This document shows positions 1 through 8,857 of a DNA stretch of 59,251 bases, piece by piece. The DNA is taken from positions 1 through 59,251 of the forward strand of contig QZIJ01000033.1 of the NCBI GenBank assembly GCA_003598975.1, written 5' to 3'. The notes beneath the pieces were generated by a model, which saw nothing but the letters and a program-made list of their open reading frames with translations, was not told where the DNA came from and ran no database searches. Each line of letters starts with the position of its first letter. Within the stretch, counting starts at the first letter, position 1. The translations under genes were made by a program, and so were the position numbers. The stretch is from Anaerolineaceae bacterium. GTDB lineage: Bacteria; Chloroflexota; Anaerolineae; Anaerolineales; Villigracilaceae.

Positions 1-120
1 ATCGCCTTCTACCTCTCCCAACTCGACGACAACATCGTGGATGTTGGCTACTTCCCCGCTCCCGTCAACGCCATCTACTCCTCCTGGGGCGCGTGGCTCG
101 CCGCGCTCCTCGGCCAATAG
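1..120 (+). CDS. pstS: PstS phosphate-binding protein, C-terminal end (partial)
   Basis: The first 39 codons are open in frame 1 and end at TAG (118-120). The peptide ends with a segment like the C-terminal helix of periplasmic phosphate-binding proteins (VDVGYFPAPVNAIY). It lies directly upstream of pstC, pstA, pstB and phoU on the same strand, the standard order of the high-affinity phosphate transporter. The gene begins before the window, so signal peptide and ligand residues cannot be checked. The assignment rests on context plus the short tail. Confidence 0.75.
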   Translation: MAFYLSQLDDNIVDVGYFPAPVNAIYSSWGAWLAALLGQ

Positions 121-140
121 ATTGGCATCTGGTGATTTTT

Positions 141-171
141 GGGCTGGCCTCTCCATCGAGGAGGCCAGCCC
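141..171 (+). terminator. Hairpin after pstS
   Basis: An 11-bp inverted repeat (GGGCTGGCCTC / GAGGCCAGCCC) with a 9-nt loop lies 20 nt after the pstS stop. No T run follows, so it may act as an attenuating or mRNA-stabilising hairpin that leaves more binding protein than permease, as is common in pst operons. The rest of 121-380 shows nothing else clear. Confidence 0.5.
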
Positions 172-380
172 TTCATGCTGTAAAATCGAAAAAATGCTGT
201 TCGGAATCATGCTGAAAACCGCCCCGTGACGATGGTATGATTGGCAAAATTTTTATTTTGACTTTGATTTTTTCTGGACATCCCGCATCGGGACGTCGGG
301 TCGGCGGGTCGCTGTTTCGACCTTCCATGTAATCAGGGACGGTTCCGCACCCACCCCAGACGCATCGGAGAAATGAAGAA

Positions 381-1325
381 ATGGATGTTTCCGTAAACAA
401 AAGCCTTGCCTCCAACTCCTTCCGCCCGGCAACCCTGAAGCGGAAGCGGCGCCTGAACGAAGGCTTGATCGAAACGATACTGTTCATGGTCGGCTTCCTG
501 ACCATCTTTGTAACCGTCGGCATCGTGATCGTGCTGGGCGATCAGGCGTTGTTGTTCTTCAACGATCCCGAAGTGACGCTTGTGGAATTCCTGACCTCTA
601 CGAAATGGGTTCCAGCCATCGGCGAATTTGGGATTTGGGCGCTGGTCAGCGCCACGCTCACCACGAGCGCTATTGCCATTTTGGTCGCAGTGCCGCTGGG
701 GGTAAGCGCCGCCACTTACCTGAGCGAATACGCCAGCCTGCGCGCGCGTTCCGTTCTGAAACCGATTTTGGAAGTGCTGGCCGGCATCCCCACTGTGGTG
801 TACGGCTATTTTGCCCTGCTCTTTGTGACACCCATCCTGCGATCCGTTTTTGACAACCGCATCGGTGTGTACAACATGCTCTCCGCAGGATTGGTGATGG
901 GCATCATGATCCTGCCGCTGATCTCCTCCATGAGCGAGGACGCCCTGAGCGCGGTGCCCAATTCCCTGCGCGAGGCGGCCTACGCCATGGGCGCGACGAA
1001 ACTCGAAGCCAGCCTGCAGGTGGTTGTCCCCTCGGCGCTATCGGGGATTGGGGCAGCGGTCATTGTCGGAATTTCGAGGGCGGTGGGCGAGACGATGATC
1101 GTGGCGGTTGCCTCGGGCGCGACCTCCGACTTTACCTTCAATCCCCTCAAGGCCGCCGAGACTATGACCGCGCACATCGCCCGCATCAGCGGCGGCGATC
1201 TATCCTATAACTCGGTGGACTACAACAGCCTGTTTGCCATTGCCCTGATGCTCTTTCTGGTTACACTGGTCCTGAATCTCATCAGCCAGTGGGTGATATC
1301 CAAATTCCGCGAGCAATACGAGTAA
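381..1325 (+). CDS. pstC: Phosphate ABC transporter permease PstC
   Basis: 314 aa integral membrane subunit of the high-affinity phosphate importer, pairing with PstA and energised by PstB. The first membrane segment follows a basic N-terminus (about residues 33-55). The ABC permease EAA-type loop is visible as [16 protein letters not shown] near residues 198-213, followed by SRAVGETM typical of PstC. Length is normal for the family. A GGAG at 367-370 precedes the ATG at 381. The stop is 4 nt before pstA, so the two are translated as one operon. Confidence 0.95.
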   Translation: MDVSVNKSLASNSFRPATLKRKRRLNEGLIETILFMVGFLTIFVTVGIVIVLGDQALLFFNDPEVTLVEFLTSTKWVPAIGEFGIWALVSATLTTSAIAILVAVPLGVSAATYLSEYASLRARSVLKPILEVLAGIPTVVYGYFALLFVTPILRSVFDNRIGVYNMLSAGLVMGIMILPLISSMSEDALSAVPNSLREAAYAMGATKLEASLQVVVPSALSGIGAAVIVGISRAVGETMIVAVASGATSDFTFNPLKAAETMTAHIARISGGDLSYNSVDYNSLFAIALMLFLVTLVLNLISQWVISKFREQYE

Positions 1326-1329
1326 CCTC

Positions 1330-2562
1330 ATGGCGCGATTCTCCTATCCCGAAAAACAGGATTTGCAAAAGTTCGTGGCGGCGCGCTATCGCAAAGCCTG
1401 GATCTGGCAGTTGATTTTCATGGCGACCCTCCTGGTTGCCATCGTCAGCCTGGCCGCGTTGTTGTTGAACGTGGTGGACGGCGCGTTTGGCTACGCGGCT
1501 TTTGAATACAAAAAAGATCCGGCCCAATTCAGCGATAAACCCATCGAAGAATTGAACCGCGAGGAATTGCTGGCTGTCTTGCAGGAAAATCTCTCCACGG
1601 GCGCGTATAAAAAACTGGACAACGAATCGCCCATGGAGAAGCGCAGTCAGATCGAACTCTACTACCTTGTCCAGGAGCGTCTCTTGCAAGTGGATACCAA
1701 AGCGACCTACTCGCTCTTCGACTCGCTTTTCAACAGGCATGAAATTGAAACGGAAGTGGGCGAAAAATATCCCGAGGCGCGGCTTGAGTTCCGCTATTGG
1801 CTGACCCCGGCCTTCGTCACCAGCCCGATGTCGAGCCGGGCGGAATTTGCCGGGGTACGTACGGCTGTGCTTGGATCGTTGTGGCTGGTCGGCATCGCGA
1901 TCTTGTTTGCCCTGCCGGTGGGAGTGGGCGCGGCAATCTATTTGCAGGAATATGCCCGCAAGAATTTCCTCAATCGTTTGATCCAGACCAATATCAACAA
2001 CCTGGCGGGCGTGCCGTCCATTGTGTATGGCATGTTGGGCCTGGCGATCTTCGTGCGCGCCTGGGAGGCCTTCACCAGTGGCGCGATGTTTGGCATCACC
2101 GACACGAACGGACGCACGATCATGTCCGCAGGATTGACGATGGGCATCCTCGTCCTGCCGCTGGTCATCATCAACGCGCAGGAGGCCATCAAGGCCGTCC
2201 CTGATTCCATTCGGCAGGCCGCCTTCGGTGTCGGCGCGACGCGCTGGCAGACGATTTGGAGTCACGTGCTGCCGAATGCCCTGCCCGGCATATTGACCGG
2301 GAGCATCCTGGCGATGTCGCGCGCGGTCGGCGAGACGGCTCCGCTCATCATCGTCGGCGCGTCCACCTTCATCAGCGTGGACCCGAGCGGACCCTTCAGC
2401 AAATTCACCGCCCTGCCCATCCAAATTTATCAGTGGACGGCGCGCGCCCAGCCCGAATTCCACAACATTGCCGCGGCGGCGATCATCGTCCTGCTGATCC
2501 TATTGCTGACCCTGAATGCCTCTGCCATTCTGCTCCGCAACCGCTTCCAGCGCCGTTACTAA
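1330..2562 (+). CDS. pstA: Phosphate ABC transporter permease PstA, with a long extra N-terminal loop
   Basis: 410 aa, longer than the usual PstA of around 280-300 aa. After the first membrane segment (about residues 25-48) there is a hydrophilic, charged region of roughly 125 residues (about 50-175), probably outside the membrane. The canonical permease domain follows, with its EAA-type loop ([16 protein letters not shown]) and [10 protein letters not shown]. The last membrane segment and basic tail match PstA. It starts 4 nt after pstC and is followed 22 nt later by pstB. The extra loop might contact PstS or the cell surface; that is inference. Confidence 0.93.
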   Translation: MARFSYPEKQDLQKFVAARYRKAWIWQLIFMATLLVAIVSLAALLLNVVDGAFGYAAFEYKKDPAQFSDKPIEELNREELLAVLQENLSTGAYKKLDNESPMEKRSQIELYYLVQERLLQVDTKATYSLFDSLFNRHEIETEVGEKYPEARLEFRYWLTPAFVTSPMSSRAEFAGVRTAVLGSLWLVGIAILFALPVGVGAAIYLQEYARKNFLNRLIQTNINNLAGVPSIVYGMLGLAIFVRAWEAFTSGAMFGITDTNGRTIMSAGLTMGILVLPLVIINAQEAIKAVPDSIRQAAFGVGATRWQTIWSHVLPNALPGILTGSILAMSRAVGETAPLIIVGASTFISVDPSGPFSKFTALPIQIYQWTARAQPEFHNIAAAAIIVLLILLLTLNASAILLRNRFQRRY

Positions 2563-2584
2563 ACTCACGAAAGAGAAACCGACC

Positions 2585-3367
2585 ATGCAACCTGAAATTC
2601 CACAATACGCGATCGAAACCCGCGACTTGAGCATTTATTACGGCCCCTTCGAGGCCGTGAAGAATGTTGACTTAAAAATCGAAAAGCAAAAGATCACTGC
2701 CATTATCGGCCCATCGGGATGCGGAAAGTCCACGCTGTTGCGCGCCTTCAATCGCATGAACGATTTTGTGCCGACCAGCCGCGTGGATGGCGAAATTCTC
2801 ATGCATGGCACAAATCTTTACAGCAAGGATATTGACCCCGTGGAAGTGCGCCGCAAAATTGGCATGGTTTTCCAGAAGCCAAACCCGTTCCCGAAATCCA
2901 TCTATGACAATATTGCCTGGGGAGCGAGAATCAACGGCTTCAAAGGCAACATGGATGAACTGGTCGAGCAGTCCCTGCGCAACGCGGCGCTTTGGGAGGA
3001 AGTGAAGGACAAACTCAAGAAGAGCGCCTACGAACTCTCGGGCGGACAGCAGCAACGTCTGTGCATTGCGCGGACGATTGCCATCCAACCCGACATCATC
3101 CTGATGGACGAACCCGCCTCAGCCCTCGACCCGATCTCGACTCTGCGCATCGAGGAGTTGATGCAGGAACTCAAGAAAAACTACACCATCATCATCGTCA
3201 CCCACAACATGCAGCAGGCCGCGCGCGTCTCGGATTACACCGCCATGATGATGCTTTACGAAGACACCCGCTCGGGCACCGTCATCGAGTTTGATGATAC
3301 GAAGAAAATCTTCACCCGTCCCAGTGACAAGCGCACCGAAGATTATGTAACGGGGAGGTTCGGATGA
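2585..3367 (+). CDS. pstB: Phosphate ABC transporter ATP-binding protein PstB
   Basis: 260 aa ATPase of the Pst importer. Walker [10 protein letters not shown] (residues 42-50), ABC signature LSGGQQQRL, Walker [13 protein letters not shown] and the switch His ([13 protein letters not shown]) are all present. The in-frame ATG at 2585 is preferred over the upstream one at 2516 because it gives the normal PstB N-terminus ([11 protein letters not shown]) and does not run into pstA. The stop overlaps the next start (ATGA), indicating translational coupling. Confidence 0.97.
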   Translation: MQPEIPQYAIETRDLSIYYGPFEAVKNVDLKIEKQKITAIIGPSGCGKSTLLRAFNRMNDFVPTSRVDGEILMHGTNLYSKDIDPVEVRRKIGMVFQKPNPFPKSIYDNIAWGARINGFKGNMDELVEQSLRNAALWEEVKDKLKKSAYELSGGQQQRLCIARTIAIQPDIILMDEPASALDPISTLRIEELMQELKKNYTIIIVTHNMQQAARVSDYTAMMMLYEDTRSGTVIEFDDTKKIFTRPSDKRTEDYVTGRFG

Positions 3368-3807
3368 ACAAACCCAAAGTCCTCTTCCTTTGCACAGGCA
3401 ACTCGGCGCGCAGTCAGATGGCCGAAGGCATCCTCCGCGCGATGGCGGGGGAGCAGTTCGAAGTTTTCAGTGCGGGCACCGAGCCCAAGGGCAGGATCCT
3501 GCCCGAGGTCCAGGAAGTGATGCGAGAGGTTGGCGTGGATATCTCGTCGCAGTATTCCAAATCTGTCAGCGAGTATCTCGGCAAAGTCCATTTTGCGTAT
3601 GTCATCACCGTCTGCGCGGACGCGGAGGAGAATTGTCCCGCGGTCTTCCTGAACATGGGGACTCACGAACACTGGCCGTTTGATGACCCCGCAAAGTTCG
3701 ATGACGAATCCCGCCTCACGCGGACCCGCCGCGTGCGCGACCAGATCGAGCATCATCTACGCTTGTGGTTGGTCTCTCTAGGCGTGATGCCGCATGACTA
3801 TCGGTAG
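3364..3807 (+). CDS. arsC: Arsenate reductase, thioredoxin-coupled (low-Mr phosphatase fold)
   Basis: 147 aa. The phosphate-binding loop CTGNSARS begins at Cys10, and two further cysteines (C84 and C91, in [10 protein letters not shown]) sit where thioredoxin-dependent ArsC keeps its redox pair. Family chemistry is reduction of arsenate to arsenite with electrons from thioredoxin. Lying inside the pst-phoU operon with an ATGA overlap to pstB makes sense because arsenate enters through phosphate transporters. No arsenite exporter or ArsR is visible here, so a protein-phosphatase role cannot be fully excluded. Confidence 0.85.
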   Translation: MNKPKVLFLCTGNSARSQMAEGILRAMAGEQFEVFSAGTEPKGRILPEVQEVMREVGVDISSQYSKSVSEYLGKVHFAYVITVCADAEENCPAVFLNMGTHEHWPFDDPAKFDDESRLTRTRRVRDQIEHHLRLWLVSLGVMPHDYR

Positions 3808-3830
3808 TACAATGAAAAAATGAGGTTCTT

Positions 3831-4511
3831 ATGATCCGTAAAACGTTTGAACACGAATTGCAACAAGTAAAAGACGAAATTCTCGTGCTGGGAAGCATGG
3901 TGGAACAGGCCGTGCTCGACGCGATGGAGTCGTTGAAGAAGCGCGACATGAAGGCTTCGGAGAAAATCTACGAGCAGGATCGCATCATCAACGAGAAGCG
4001 TTTTGCCATCGAGAATGAGTGCATGATATTGATTGCGACCCAACAGCCGATGGCGCGCGACCTGCGCCTTCTGGCTTCGATGCTCGATGTGGCCTCGGAA
4101 CTGGAGCGCATGGGCGATTATGCCAAGGGCGTGGCCACCATCAATATCCGCATGGGTGACCAGCCCCTGCTCAAACCGCTGATTGATCTGCCGCGCATGG
4201 CGACCAAGGCCGCGGACATGCTCCACCGCGCGCTGACAGCCTTTATTGATGGAGACGCGGAGGCCTCCCGCGCCATCCCCGCCGAAGATGACGAGGTGGA
4301 CGCGCTCTACGAGCAGATCTACCGCGAGTTGATGACCTTCGTCATCGCCGACCCGAAGACCATCGAGCGCGCCAACTATCTCCTGTGGGCGGCGCACAAC
4401 ATGGAACGGATGGCCGACCGCGTCACCAATATCTGCGAGCGGACGGTGTTCGTGGTGACGGGCGAGATCAAGGAATTGCAGACGACGTCCAATCCGCATG
4501 AGATGAAGTGA
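3831..4511 (+). CDS. phoU: Phosphate transport regulator PhoU
   Basis: 226 aa, the usual PhoU length, with two three-helix repeats. Typical PhoU blocks are visible: QVKDEILVLGSMVEQAV at the N-terminus, RDLRLLASMLDVASELERMGDYA in repeat one, and NMERMADRVTNICE near the C-terminus, whose acidic residues bind metal in the family. PhoU restrains Pst activity and phosphate-starvation signalling. It is the last gene of the operon; GAGG lies 5 nt before the ATG and a strong hairpin follows the stop. Confidence 0.95.
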   Translation: MIRKTFEHELQQVKDEILVLGSMVEQAVLDAMESLKKRDMKASEKIYEQDRIINEKRFAIENECMILIATQQPMARDLRLLASMLDVASELERMGDYAKGVATINIRMGDQPLLKPLIDLPRMATKAADMLHRALTAFIDGDAEASRAIPAEDDEVDALYEQIYRELMTFVIADPKTIERANYLLWAAHNMERMADRVTNICERTVFVVTGEIKELQTTSNPHEMK

Positions 4512-4536
4512 TTGGTAACTGGTAAGTGGTAAATTG

Positions 4537-4578
4537 AACCGTGCGCCGTGGACTTGTCCGCGGCGCACGGGTTTAATT
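4537..4578 (+). terminator. Rho-independent terminator of the pst-phoU operon
   Basis: Long GC-rich stem (AACCGTGCGCCG...CGGCGCACGGGTT, with an extended inner stem and TTG loop) followed by TTTAATTTT. It separates the phosphate operon from the AT-rich restriction island. Confidence 0.85.
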
Positions 4579-4611
4579 TTGATAATGAAAAATTGTTCCA
4601 ATTGGTAGGTA

Positions 4612-4639
4612 TTGACTAGATTATATGTCCGTTTATAAT
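4612..4639 (+). promoter_or_regulatory. Sigma70-type promoter of the restriction-modification island
   Basis: TTGACT (4612-4617), a 16-bp spacer and a perfect TATAAT (4634-4639) lie 25 nt before the methyltransferase ATG. A promoter of its own fits an acquired cassette. Confidence 0.7.
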
Positions 4640-4664
4640 ATAGAACGTTTGAGCAGACAACAAT

Positions 4665-5573
4665 ATGAAAATTGCATCGTTTTTTTCAGGCATTGGTGGC
4701 TTTGATTTGGGATTTGAAAAAGCTGGACATGAAATTGTGTTCCAGTGTGAAATCGATTCCTTTTGTAAGATGATTTTAAATTATCACTGGCCAAAAGTGC
4801 CGTTTGCTGACGATATTTTGGAGGTTCAAGATGGCAAAACAGTTCCAAATGCAGATGTTTGGTGTGGAGGATTCCCCTGTCAAGATGTCTCTCTTGCAAG
4901 AGCGCGTCAAAGGCATGGGCTTAACGGGTCGAGATCGGGATTATTTTATGACTTCGCTGAACTCCTTGATCACGCACGCCCGCCAATTGTTATCATCGAA
5001 AATGTTCCAGGTCTCTTATCTTCCAACGGAGGAAAAGACTTCGAAATCGTTATACGCTCGTTGGCCAAAAGCGGGTATGCTGTCGGATGGCGTGTGTTTA
5101 ACAGCCAATATTTCGGAGTCCCCCAATCGCGCAGTAGAGTCTACATTGTTGGACATCTTGGAGGACCGAGATTTACCTCAGAAATATTATTTGAGCCCGA
5201 ACGCAGCAACAGGAAGCCTAAGGCGAGCTCAGTCGCAGGGAAGAAGTCTATTTCTCCCTTTAAAGAAAGCCTTCGAGACCCTCGCACGGGAGCAATCGTC
5301 CAAAGATTAAGCTACTGTTTAGCGGCAACGTCAGGTAGACATACAGGAACAGACTGGAGTCGCTCTTATGTGTGTTACCCTAACGCTGTTCGCCGTTTTA
5401 CTCCTGTTGAATATGAGAGATTACAAGGATTCCCAGATAACTGGACATACCCTCCGCAACTTAGGAACGATACGATTGACTACGATACCCAGCGTTATAC
5501 AGCTTTAGGTAATGCTGTAAGTGTTCCTGTTGCTAAATGGATTGGGCAGCAAATTGCTCGATTAGGAAACTAA
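4665..5573 (+). CDS. DNA (cytosine-5) methyltransferase
   Basis: 302 aa, Dcm/Dnmt family. Motif I FFSGIGGFDLGF at the N-terminus binds AdoMet; motif IV GGFPCQDVS carries catalytic Cys72; motif VI ENVPG; motif VIII QSRSRVYIVG; motif X GNAVSVPVAKW near the C-terminus. The short variable region between motifs VIII and IX holds the unknown target specificity. The two genes downstream on the same strand encode an HNH nuclease and Vsr, so this is the modification half of a type II system. The sequence is clearly more AT-rich than phoU and nadB on either side, indicating acquisition by transfer. Confidence 0.93.
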   Translation: MKIASFFSGIGGFDLGFEKAGHEIVFQCEIDSFCKMILNYHWPKVPFADDILEVQDGKTVPNADVWCGGFPCQDVSLARARQRHGLNGSRSGLFYDFAELLDHARPPIVIIENVPGLLSSNGGKDFEIVIRSLAKSGYAVGWRVFNSQYFGVPQSRSRVYIVGHLGGPRFTSEILFEPERSNRKPKASSVAGKKSISPFKESLRDPRTGAIVQRLSYCLAATSGRHTGTDWSRSYVCYPNAVRRFTPVEYERLQGFPDNWTYPPQLRNDTIDYDTQRYTALGNAVSVPVAKWIGQQIARLGN

Positions 5574-5595
5574 AGATTGGTTTCGGAGATTACAA

Positions 5596-6654
5596 ATGTA
5601 TATTTCAAGGAGAACAGGAGGTGGCCGAGGAGTATATGAGTTTGCTGGATACGGGGAAAGAGGGTACTCAATATCTCAGTTACAGAACAAGGAATTTGTT
5701 TTAGTAATTCCTGGTATCTTTAAATTCAATTTGGGTATATTCCTTTCTCATCAAGGAGGAAAACCCAGACTTGTTTTAAAGCAGGCCAGCATAATTCATA
5801 TTCAAAGACAGATAGCAGTATTGCTTTTGTTGCCGAAGCCAATTCGGGCTAATACAGGCATGGGCGATTATCCCGATGTGGTTGAATCCGAAAAGTACGC
5901 CATTGAAAGATTGGAAATTTCCCAAATTAGAGTTTCAGACTCTACTGTTGAAATCGTTCCTGATTTTGTTATTTTGAAAAATCGCTTGGCTGAAAAGCGA
6001 ATACAGTTTATTGAACGGTTTATGACTGTTGCTCAGTATTGGGGCATGTCGGATGAATTTCCAGCAAGAATTGGAAACCTCTTGCGATTACACCACGCTG
6101 TTATTGGTGGTGGATTTTACTTAGACAAAAGATCCGAAGAACTTGTAAAAGATTTGCAAAGTGAATGTGAATCATATTCGCTAGAGCAGGGATTAAGCTA
6201 CAGAAAAGAATTTGATTCGCTACCGCTGCTGGTTGAAATTTCTGTAACCGACGCTGATGCGAGAGCCATTGAGAATCCTGATGAGGTTCTTGAAAATGAA
6301 TTCGTTTCTGCTGGGCGACCAATATTTGAAGGGGCGGTAAAAAAGGTTACGGTAAATGCATATGAAAGGAATCCTAAAGCCCGAAAAGCATGCATTAGCC
6401 ATTATGGTTTTAGTTGTACGGTTTGCGGAATGAATTTTGAGAAAATGTATGGAGAAGTTGGTAAAAAGTATATTCATGTTCATCACCTAAAACTTGTTAG
6501 TGATATTAAAGAAGAGTATGAGGTTGATCCAATAAATGATTTGAGGCCCGTTTGCCCAAATTGTCATGCAATGATTCACCGCCAAAATCCGCCCTATTCA
6601 ATAGATGAAGTGAAATCCTTTATTGAAAAAAGTTCAAACAAAGAGAATGGATAA
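5596..6654 (+). CDS. HNH restriction endonuclease, probable partner of the C5 methyltransferase
   Basis: 352 aa. The C-terminal 90 residues form a zinc-type HNH domain: a CTVCGMNF knuckle, the HVHHLKL catalytic His pair, an NDLRPVCPNC segment and a final H in CHAMIH. The N-terminal 250 residues are not recognised and probably bind the target. It follows the methyltransferase by 22 nt, and its stop overlaps the vsr start by 8 bp. Restriction function is inferred from gene order; McrA-like cleavage of modified DNA is less likely because the host would modify its own DNA. Confidence 0.8.
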   Translation: MYISRRTGGGRGVYEFAGYGERGYSISQLQNKEFVLVIPGIFKFNLGIFLSHQGGKPRLVLKQASIIHIQRQIAVLLLLPKPIRANTGMGDYPDVVESEKYAIERLEISQIRVSDSTVEIVPDFVILKNRLAEKRIQFIERFMTVAQYWGMSDEFPARIGNLLRLHHAVIGGGFYLDKRSEELVKDLQSECESYSLEQGLSYRKEFDSLPLLVEISVTDADARAIENPDEVLENEFVSAGRPIFEGAVKKVTVNAYERNPKARKACISHYGFSCTVCGMNFEKMYGEVGKKYIHVHHLKLVSDIKEEYEVDPINDLRPVCPNCHAMIHRQNPPYSIDEVKSFIEKSSNKENG

Positions 6655-7051
6655 CCTGACAAAGGAACAGCGCAGAAAAAATATGCAACACATTCGTTCA
6701 ACGGGAACATTGCCTGAACGAATGATAATGGCAGAGTTAAGGCGGTTAAATATTTATTTTGCCAGTAATGTGTCGGCCATTGAAGGGAAACCAGATATTG
6801 TTTTTCGCCGAAAGAAAGTGCTTGTTTTTATTGATTCTGATTTTTGGCATGGTCATCCAACTAGATGTAAAATGCCTAAAAGCAATGTGACATATTGGAA
6901 AAAGAAGATTGCTCGTAATAGCAACAGAGACAGACAAGTAACTTTATCGCTTAGGCAAAAGGGATGGAAAGTAATCCGACTTTGGGAATACGATATAACT
7001 CACGGTTTTGCAAAATCTATCAAGCGTATATTGAATGCCATAGGTAAGTAA
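6647..7051 (+). CDS. vsr: Very short patch repair endonuclease Vsr
   Basis: 134 aa, normal Vsr length. The start at 6647 gives the family N-terminus (DNLTKEQRRKNMQHIRS). The nuclease core KPDIVFRRKKVLVFIDS, then FWHGHP and RDRQVTLSLRQKGWKVIRLWE, match Vsr; the Asp of PDIVF is the catalytic position. Vsr nicks at T:G mismatches made when 5-methylcytosine deaminates, so it protects the methyltransferase target sites. The usual Gly-Cys before FWH reads Ser-Asp here, a variation I have seen in relatives. Confidence 0.93.
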   Translation: MDNLTKEQRRKNMQHIRSTGTLPERMIMAELRRLNIYFASNVSAIEGKPDIVFRRKKVLVFIDSDFWHGHPTRCKMPKSNVTYWKKKIARNSNRDRQVTLSLRQKGWKVIRLWEYDITHGFAKSIKRILNAIGK

Positions 7052-7053
7052 GT

Positions 7054-8682
7054 TTATATCAACCGATCCCCACCCTCCACCGAATCGACCCGATAATGGC
7101 ACCCGCGACTCTGCCGATTATGCTGCGCAGACTGTGCCACGATCAGCGCGGCTTCGACCGCGTTGCGCAGGCCGATGAGACCGTCACTGAGTTTGGTGGT
7201 GCGGTAGAACGTCTCGATCTCGTTTTGCAGGTGACGCAACTCGCGGATGGCGCGCGAGAGACGGTCGCCGCTGCGGACGAGCCCCACGTAGTGCCACATG
7301 ATGTTCTGGATGGTCTGCATGTCGCCTTGAATCAGCGCAGGGTCGCGGTCGTCGGTCAGGCCGCTTTCGTCCCACGCGGGTACCGATTCTCCCCCTTCCC
7401 CTTTAGGGAAGGGGGACGGGGGGTTAGGTGAATTGGCAATACTCTCCGCCGCCCTGTTCCCCCACACCAACCCCTCCAACAGCGACGTGGACGCCAGTCG
7501 GTTCGCGCCGTGCAGTCCCGTGCAAGAGACCTCGCCCACCGCGTACAAATTCCCGATGTTCGACTGTCCCCACTCGTCCACCTGCACGCCGCCGCAAAAA
7601 TAATGTGCGGCAGGCACCACGGGGATCGGCTCGCGCGTGATGTCAATGCCCGCCTTGAGACAGGTCGCGTAAATGTTCGGGAAGCGTTCGCGGATCGCCG
7701 CGGCCTCCATGTGCGAAGCGATGTCGAGCAACACGTACGTGTACGCGTGCTCGGTCATTTCCTGATGGATGGCGCGCGCCACCACGTCGCGCGGCGCGAG
7801 ATCCTTCCACTCGGGCGCGTACTTTTCCATAAACGGCTGTCCCTCGGGAGTCAGAAGAATCCCGCCCTCGCCGCGCACCGCCTCGCTGATCAAAAACCCC
7901 TCCGCGCCAGGCACAGCCAACGCGGTCGGGTGGAACTGGACGTACTCCGCGTTGATGATGCGCGCGCCCGCCCGCGACGCCATCGCCAGCCCGTCGCCGC
8001 GCGCACCTACGGGGTTGGTCGTGTTTCGGTAAACGCGACCCAGCCCGCCCGTCGCGAGAACCGTCACGCCCGCCAACGTCCGATGCACCGCGCCCTTGTT
8101 GCGGTCGAACACGTACGCGCCGTGACAGGTGATCGGCTTGTATGTGTCGAGCGGGTTGCGCGAGTGGTGCGGGTACGTGATCAGGTCAACGGCGGTGGCG
8201 TTGGTAAACCACTGGATGTTGGGCTTCGACTTGAGCAACGCGATGAGTCCACGCTCGATGGCGCGACCCGTCCCATCGCCGACGTGCAGGATTCGACGAC
8301 GCGAATGCGCAGCCTCCTGACCCCATTCCATCGCGCCGCCCTCGCCTCTGTCGAACGGGACGCGGGCCGCGGCAATCAGAATTTTTTCCAGCAACGGAGG
8401 TCCCTCCTCCGCCAGAATGCGCGCCGCGCTCGGAAGGGACGCGCCCGCGCCCGCCTCGAGGATGTCCTTCACCAGCAGGTCGGCGCTGTCGTCGGGACCG
8501 CGGCTGATGATCCCGCCCTGCGCGTACCCCGTGTTGGATTCGTGCGGGTCAGGCTCGCGCGTGATGATCGTGATGTGACGTTTGGGATCCTCCGCCAATT
8601 TCAGCGCCGCCGTCGCCCCCGCGATCCCCGTGCCGATGATCAAAACATCTGTTTGCAACATACGACTCACCTTTGTTGACAA
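7054..8682 (-). CDS. nadB: L-aspartate oxidase NadB
   Basis: 542 aa flavoenzyme oxidising L-aspartate to iminoaspartate, the first step of de novo NAD synthesis. An FAD-binding GTGIAGATAAL is at the N-terminus; succinate-dehydrogenase-type signatures HFHPTA-like (YVQFHPTAL), RGEGG, PRDVVARAI, HYFCGGV and GEVSCTGLHGANRLASTSLLE are all present. Between NRAAESIA and the helical C-terminal domain about 20 residues (PPSPFPKGEGG and flanks) come from a palindromic repeat (7391-7415) read in frame. It is the last gene of the minus-strand order nadC-nadA-nadB. Confidence 0.96.
   Translation of the reverse strand: MSTKVSRMLQTDVLIIGTGIAGATAALKLAEDPKRHITIITREPDPHESNTGYAQGGIISRGPDDSADLLVKDILEAGAGASLPSAARILAEEGPPLLEKILIAAARVPFDRGEGGAMEWGQEAAHSRRRILHVGDGTGRAIERGLIALLKSKPNIQWFTNATAVDLITYPHHSRNPLDTYKPITCHGAYVFDRNKGAVHRTLAGVTVLATGGLGRVYRNTTNPVGARGDGLAMASRAGARIINAEYVQFHPTALAVPGAEGFLISEAVRGEGGILLTPEGQPFMEKYAPEWKDLAPRDVVARAIHQEMTEHAYTYVLLDIASHMEAAAIRERFPNIYATCLKAGIDITREPIPVVPAAHYFCGGVQVDEWGQSNIGNLYAVGEVSCTGLHGANRLASTSLLEGLVWGNRAAESIANSPNPPSPFPKGEGGESVPAWDESGLTDDRDPALIQGDMQTIQNIMWHYVGLVRSGDRLSRAIRELRHLQNEIETFYRTTKLSDGLIGLRNAVEAALIVAQSAQHNRQSRGCHYRVDSVEGGDRLI
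7388..7432. repeat. Palindromic repeat read in frame inside nadB
   Basis: Arms CCCCCTTCCC (7391-7400) and GGGAAGGGGG (7406-7415) with a 5-nt spacer, continuing into a G-rich flank. It encodes a Pro/Gly-rich insert in a linker of NadB and resembles a dispersed intergenic element type. Confidence 0.75.
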
Positions 8683-8827
8683 TCCCGAAGGGATGTCATG
8701 ATTCTAATGTCGATCTATGGCTGGAAAATAATCCCGAAGGGATGACATAGCCTTCAGACTATATCACCCCTTCGGGGTTGGGAACATCACTTGCTTTCTC
8801 TATAATCGTTTCATCCCTTCGGGATTG
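8681..8827. repeat. Four palindromes with a CCC-GAA-GGG core between nadA and nadB
   Basis: Copies at about 8682-8697, 8731-8746, 8765-8779 and 8811-8826 share a CCCGAAGGG or CCCTTCGGG core with related flanks (ATCCCGAAGGGATGA). The first two are on one strand and the last two inverted. They fill nearly the whole nadA-nadB gap and may fold in the operon mRNA. Confidence 0.85.
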
Positions 8828-8857
8828 GACTACCGAACTACGATACTATCCAACGAT

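Noticed and set aside
1282-2463. 393-aa minus-strand open frame opposite pstA
   Set aside because: It is the antisense shadow of pstA, whose frame shows clear permease motifs; the antisense peptide is Arg/His-rich and low in hydrophobics.
7510-8679. 389-aa plus-strand open frame opposite nadB
   Set aside because: nadB motifs are unambiguous on the other strand; long antisense frames are expected in GC-rich DNA.
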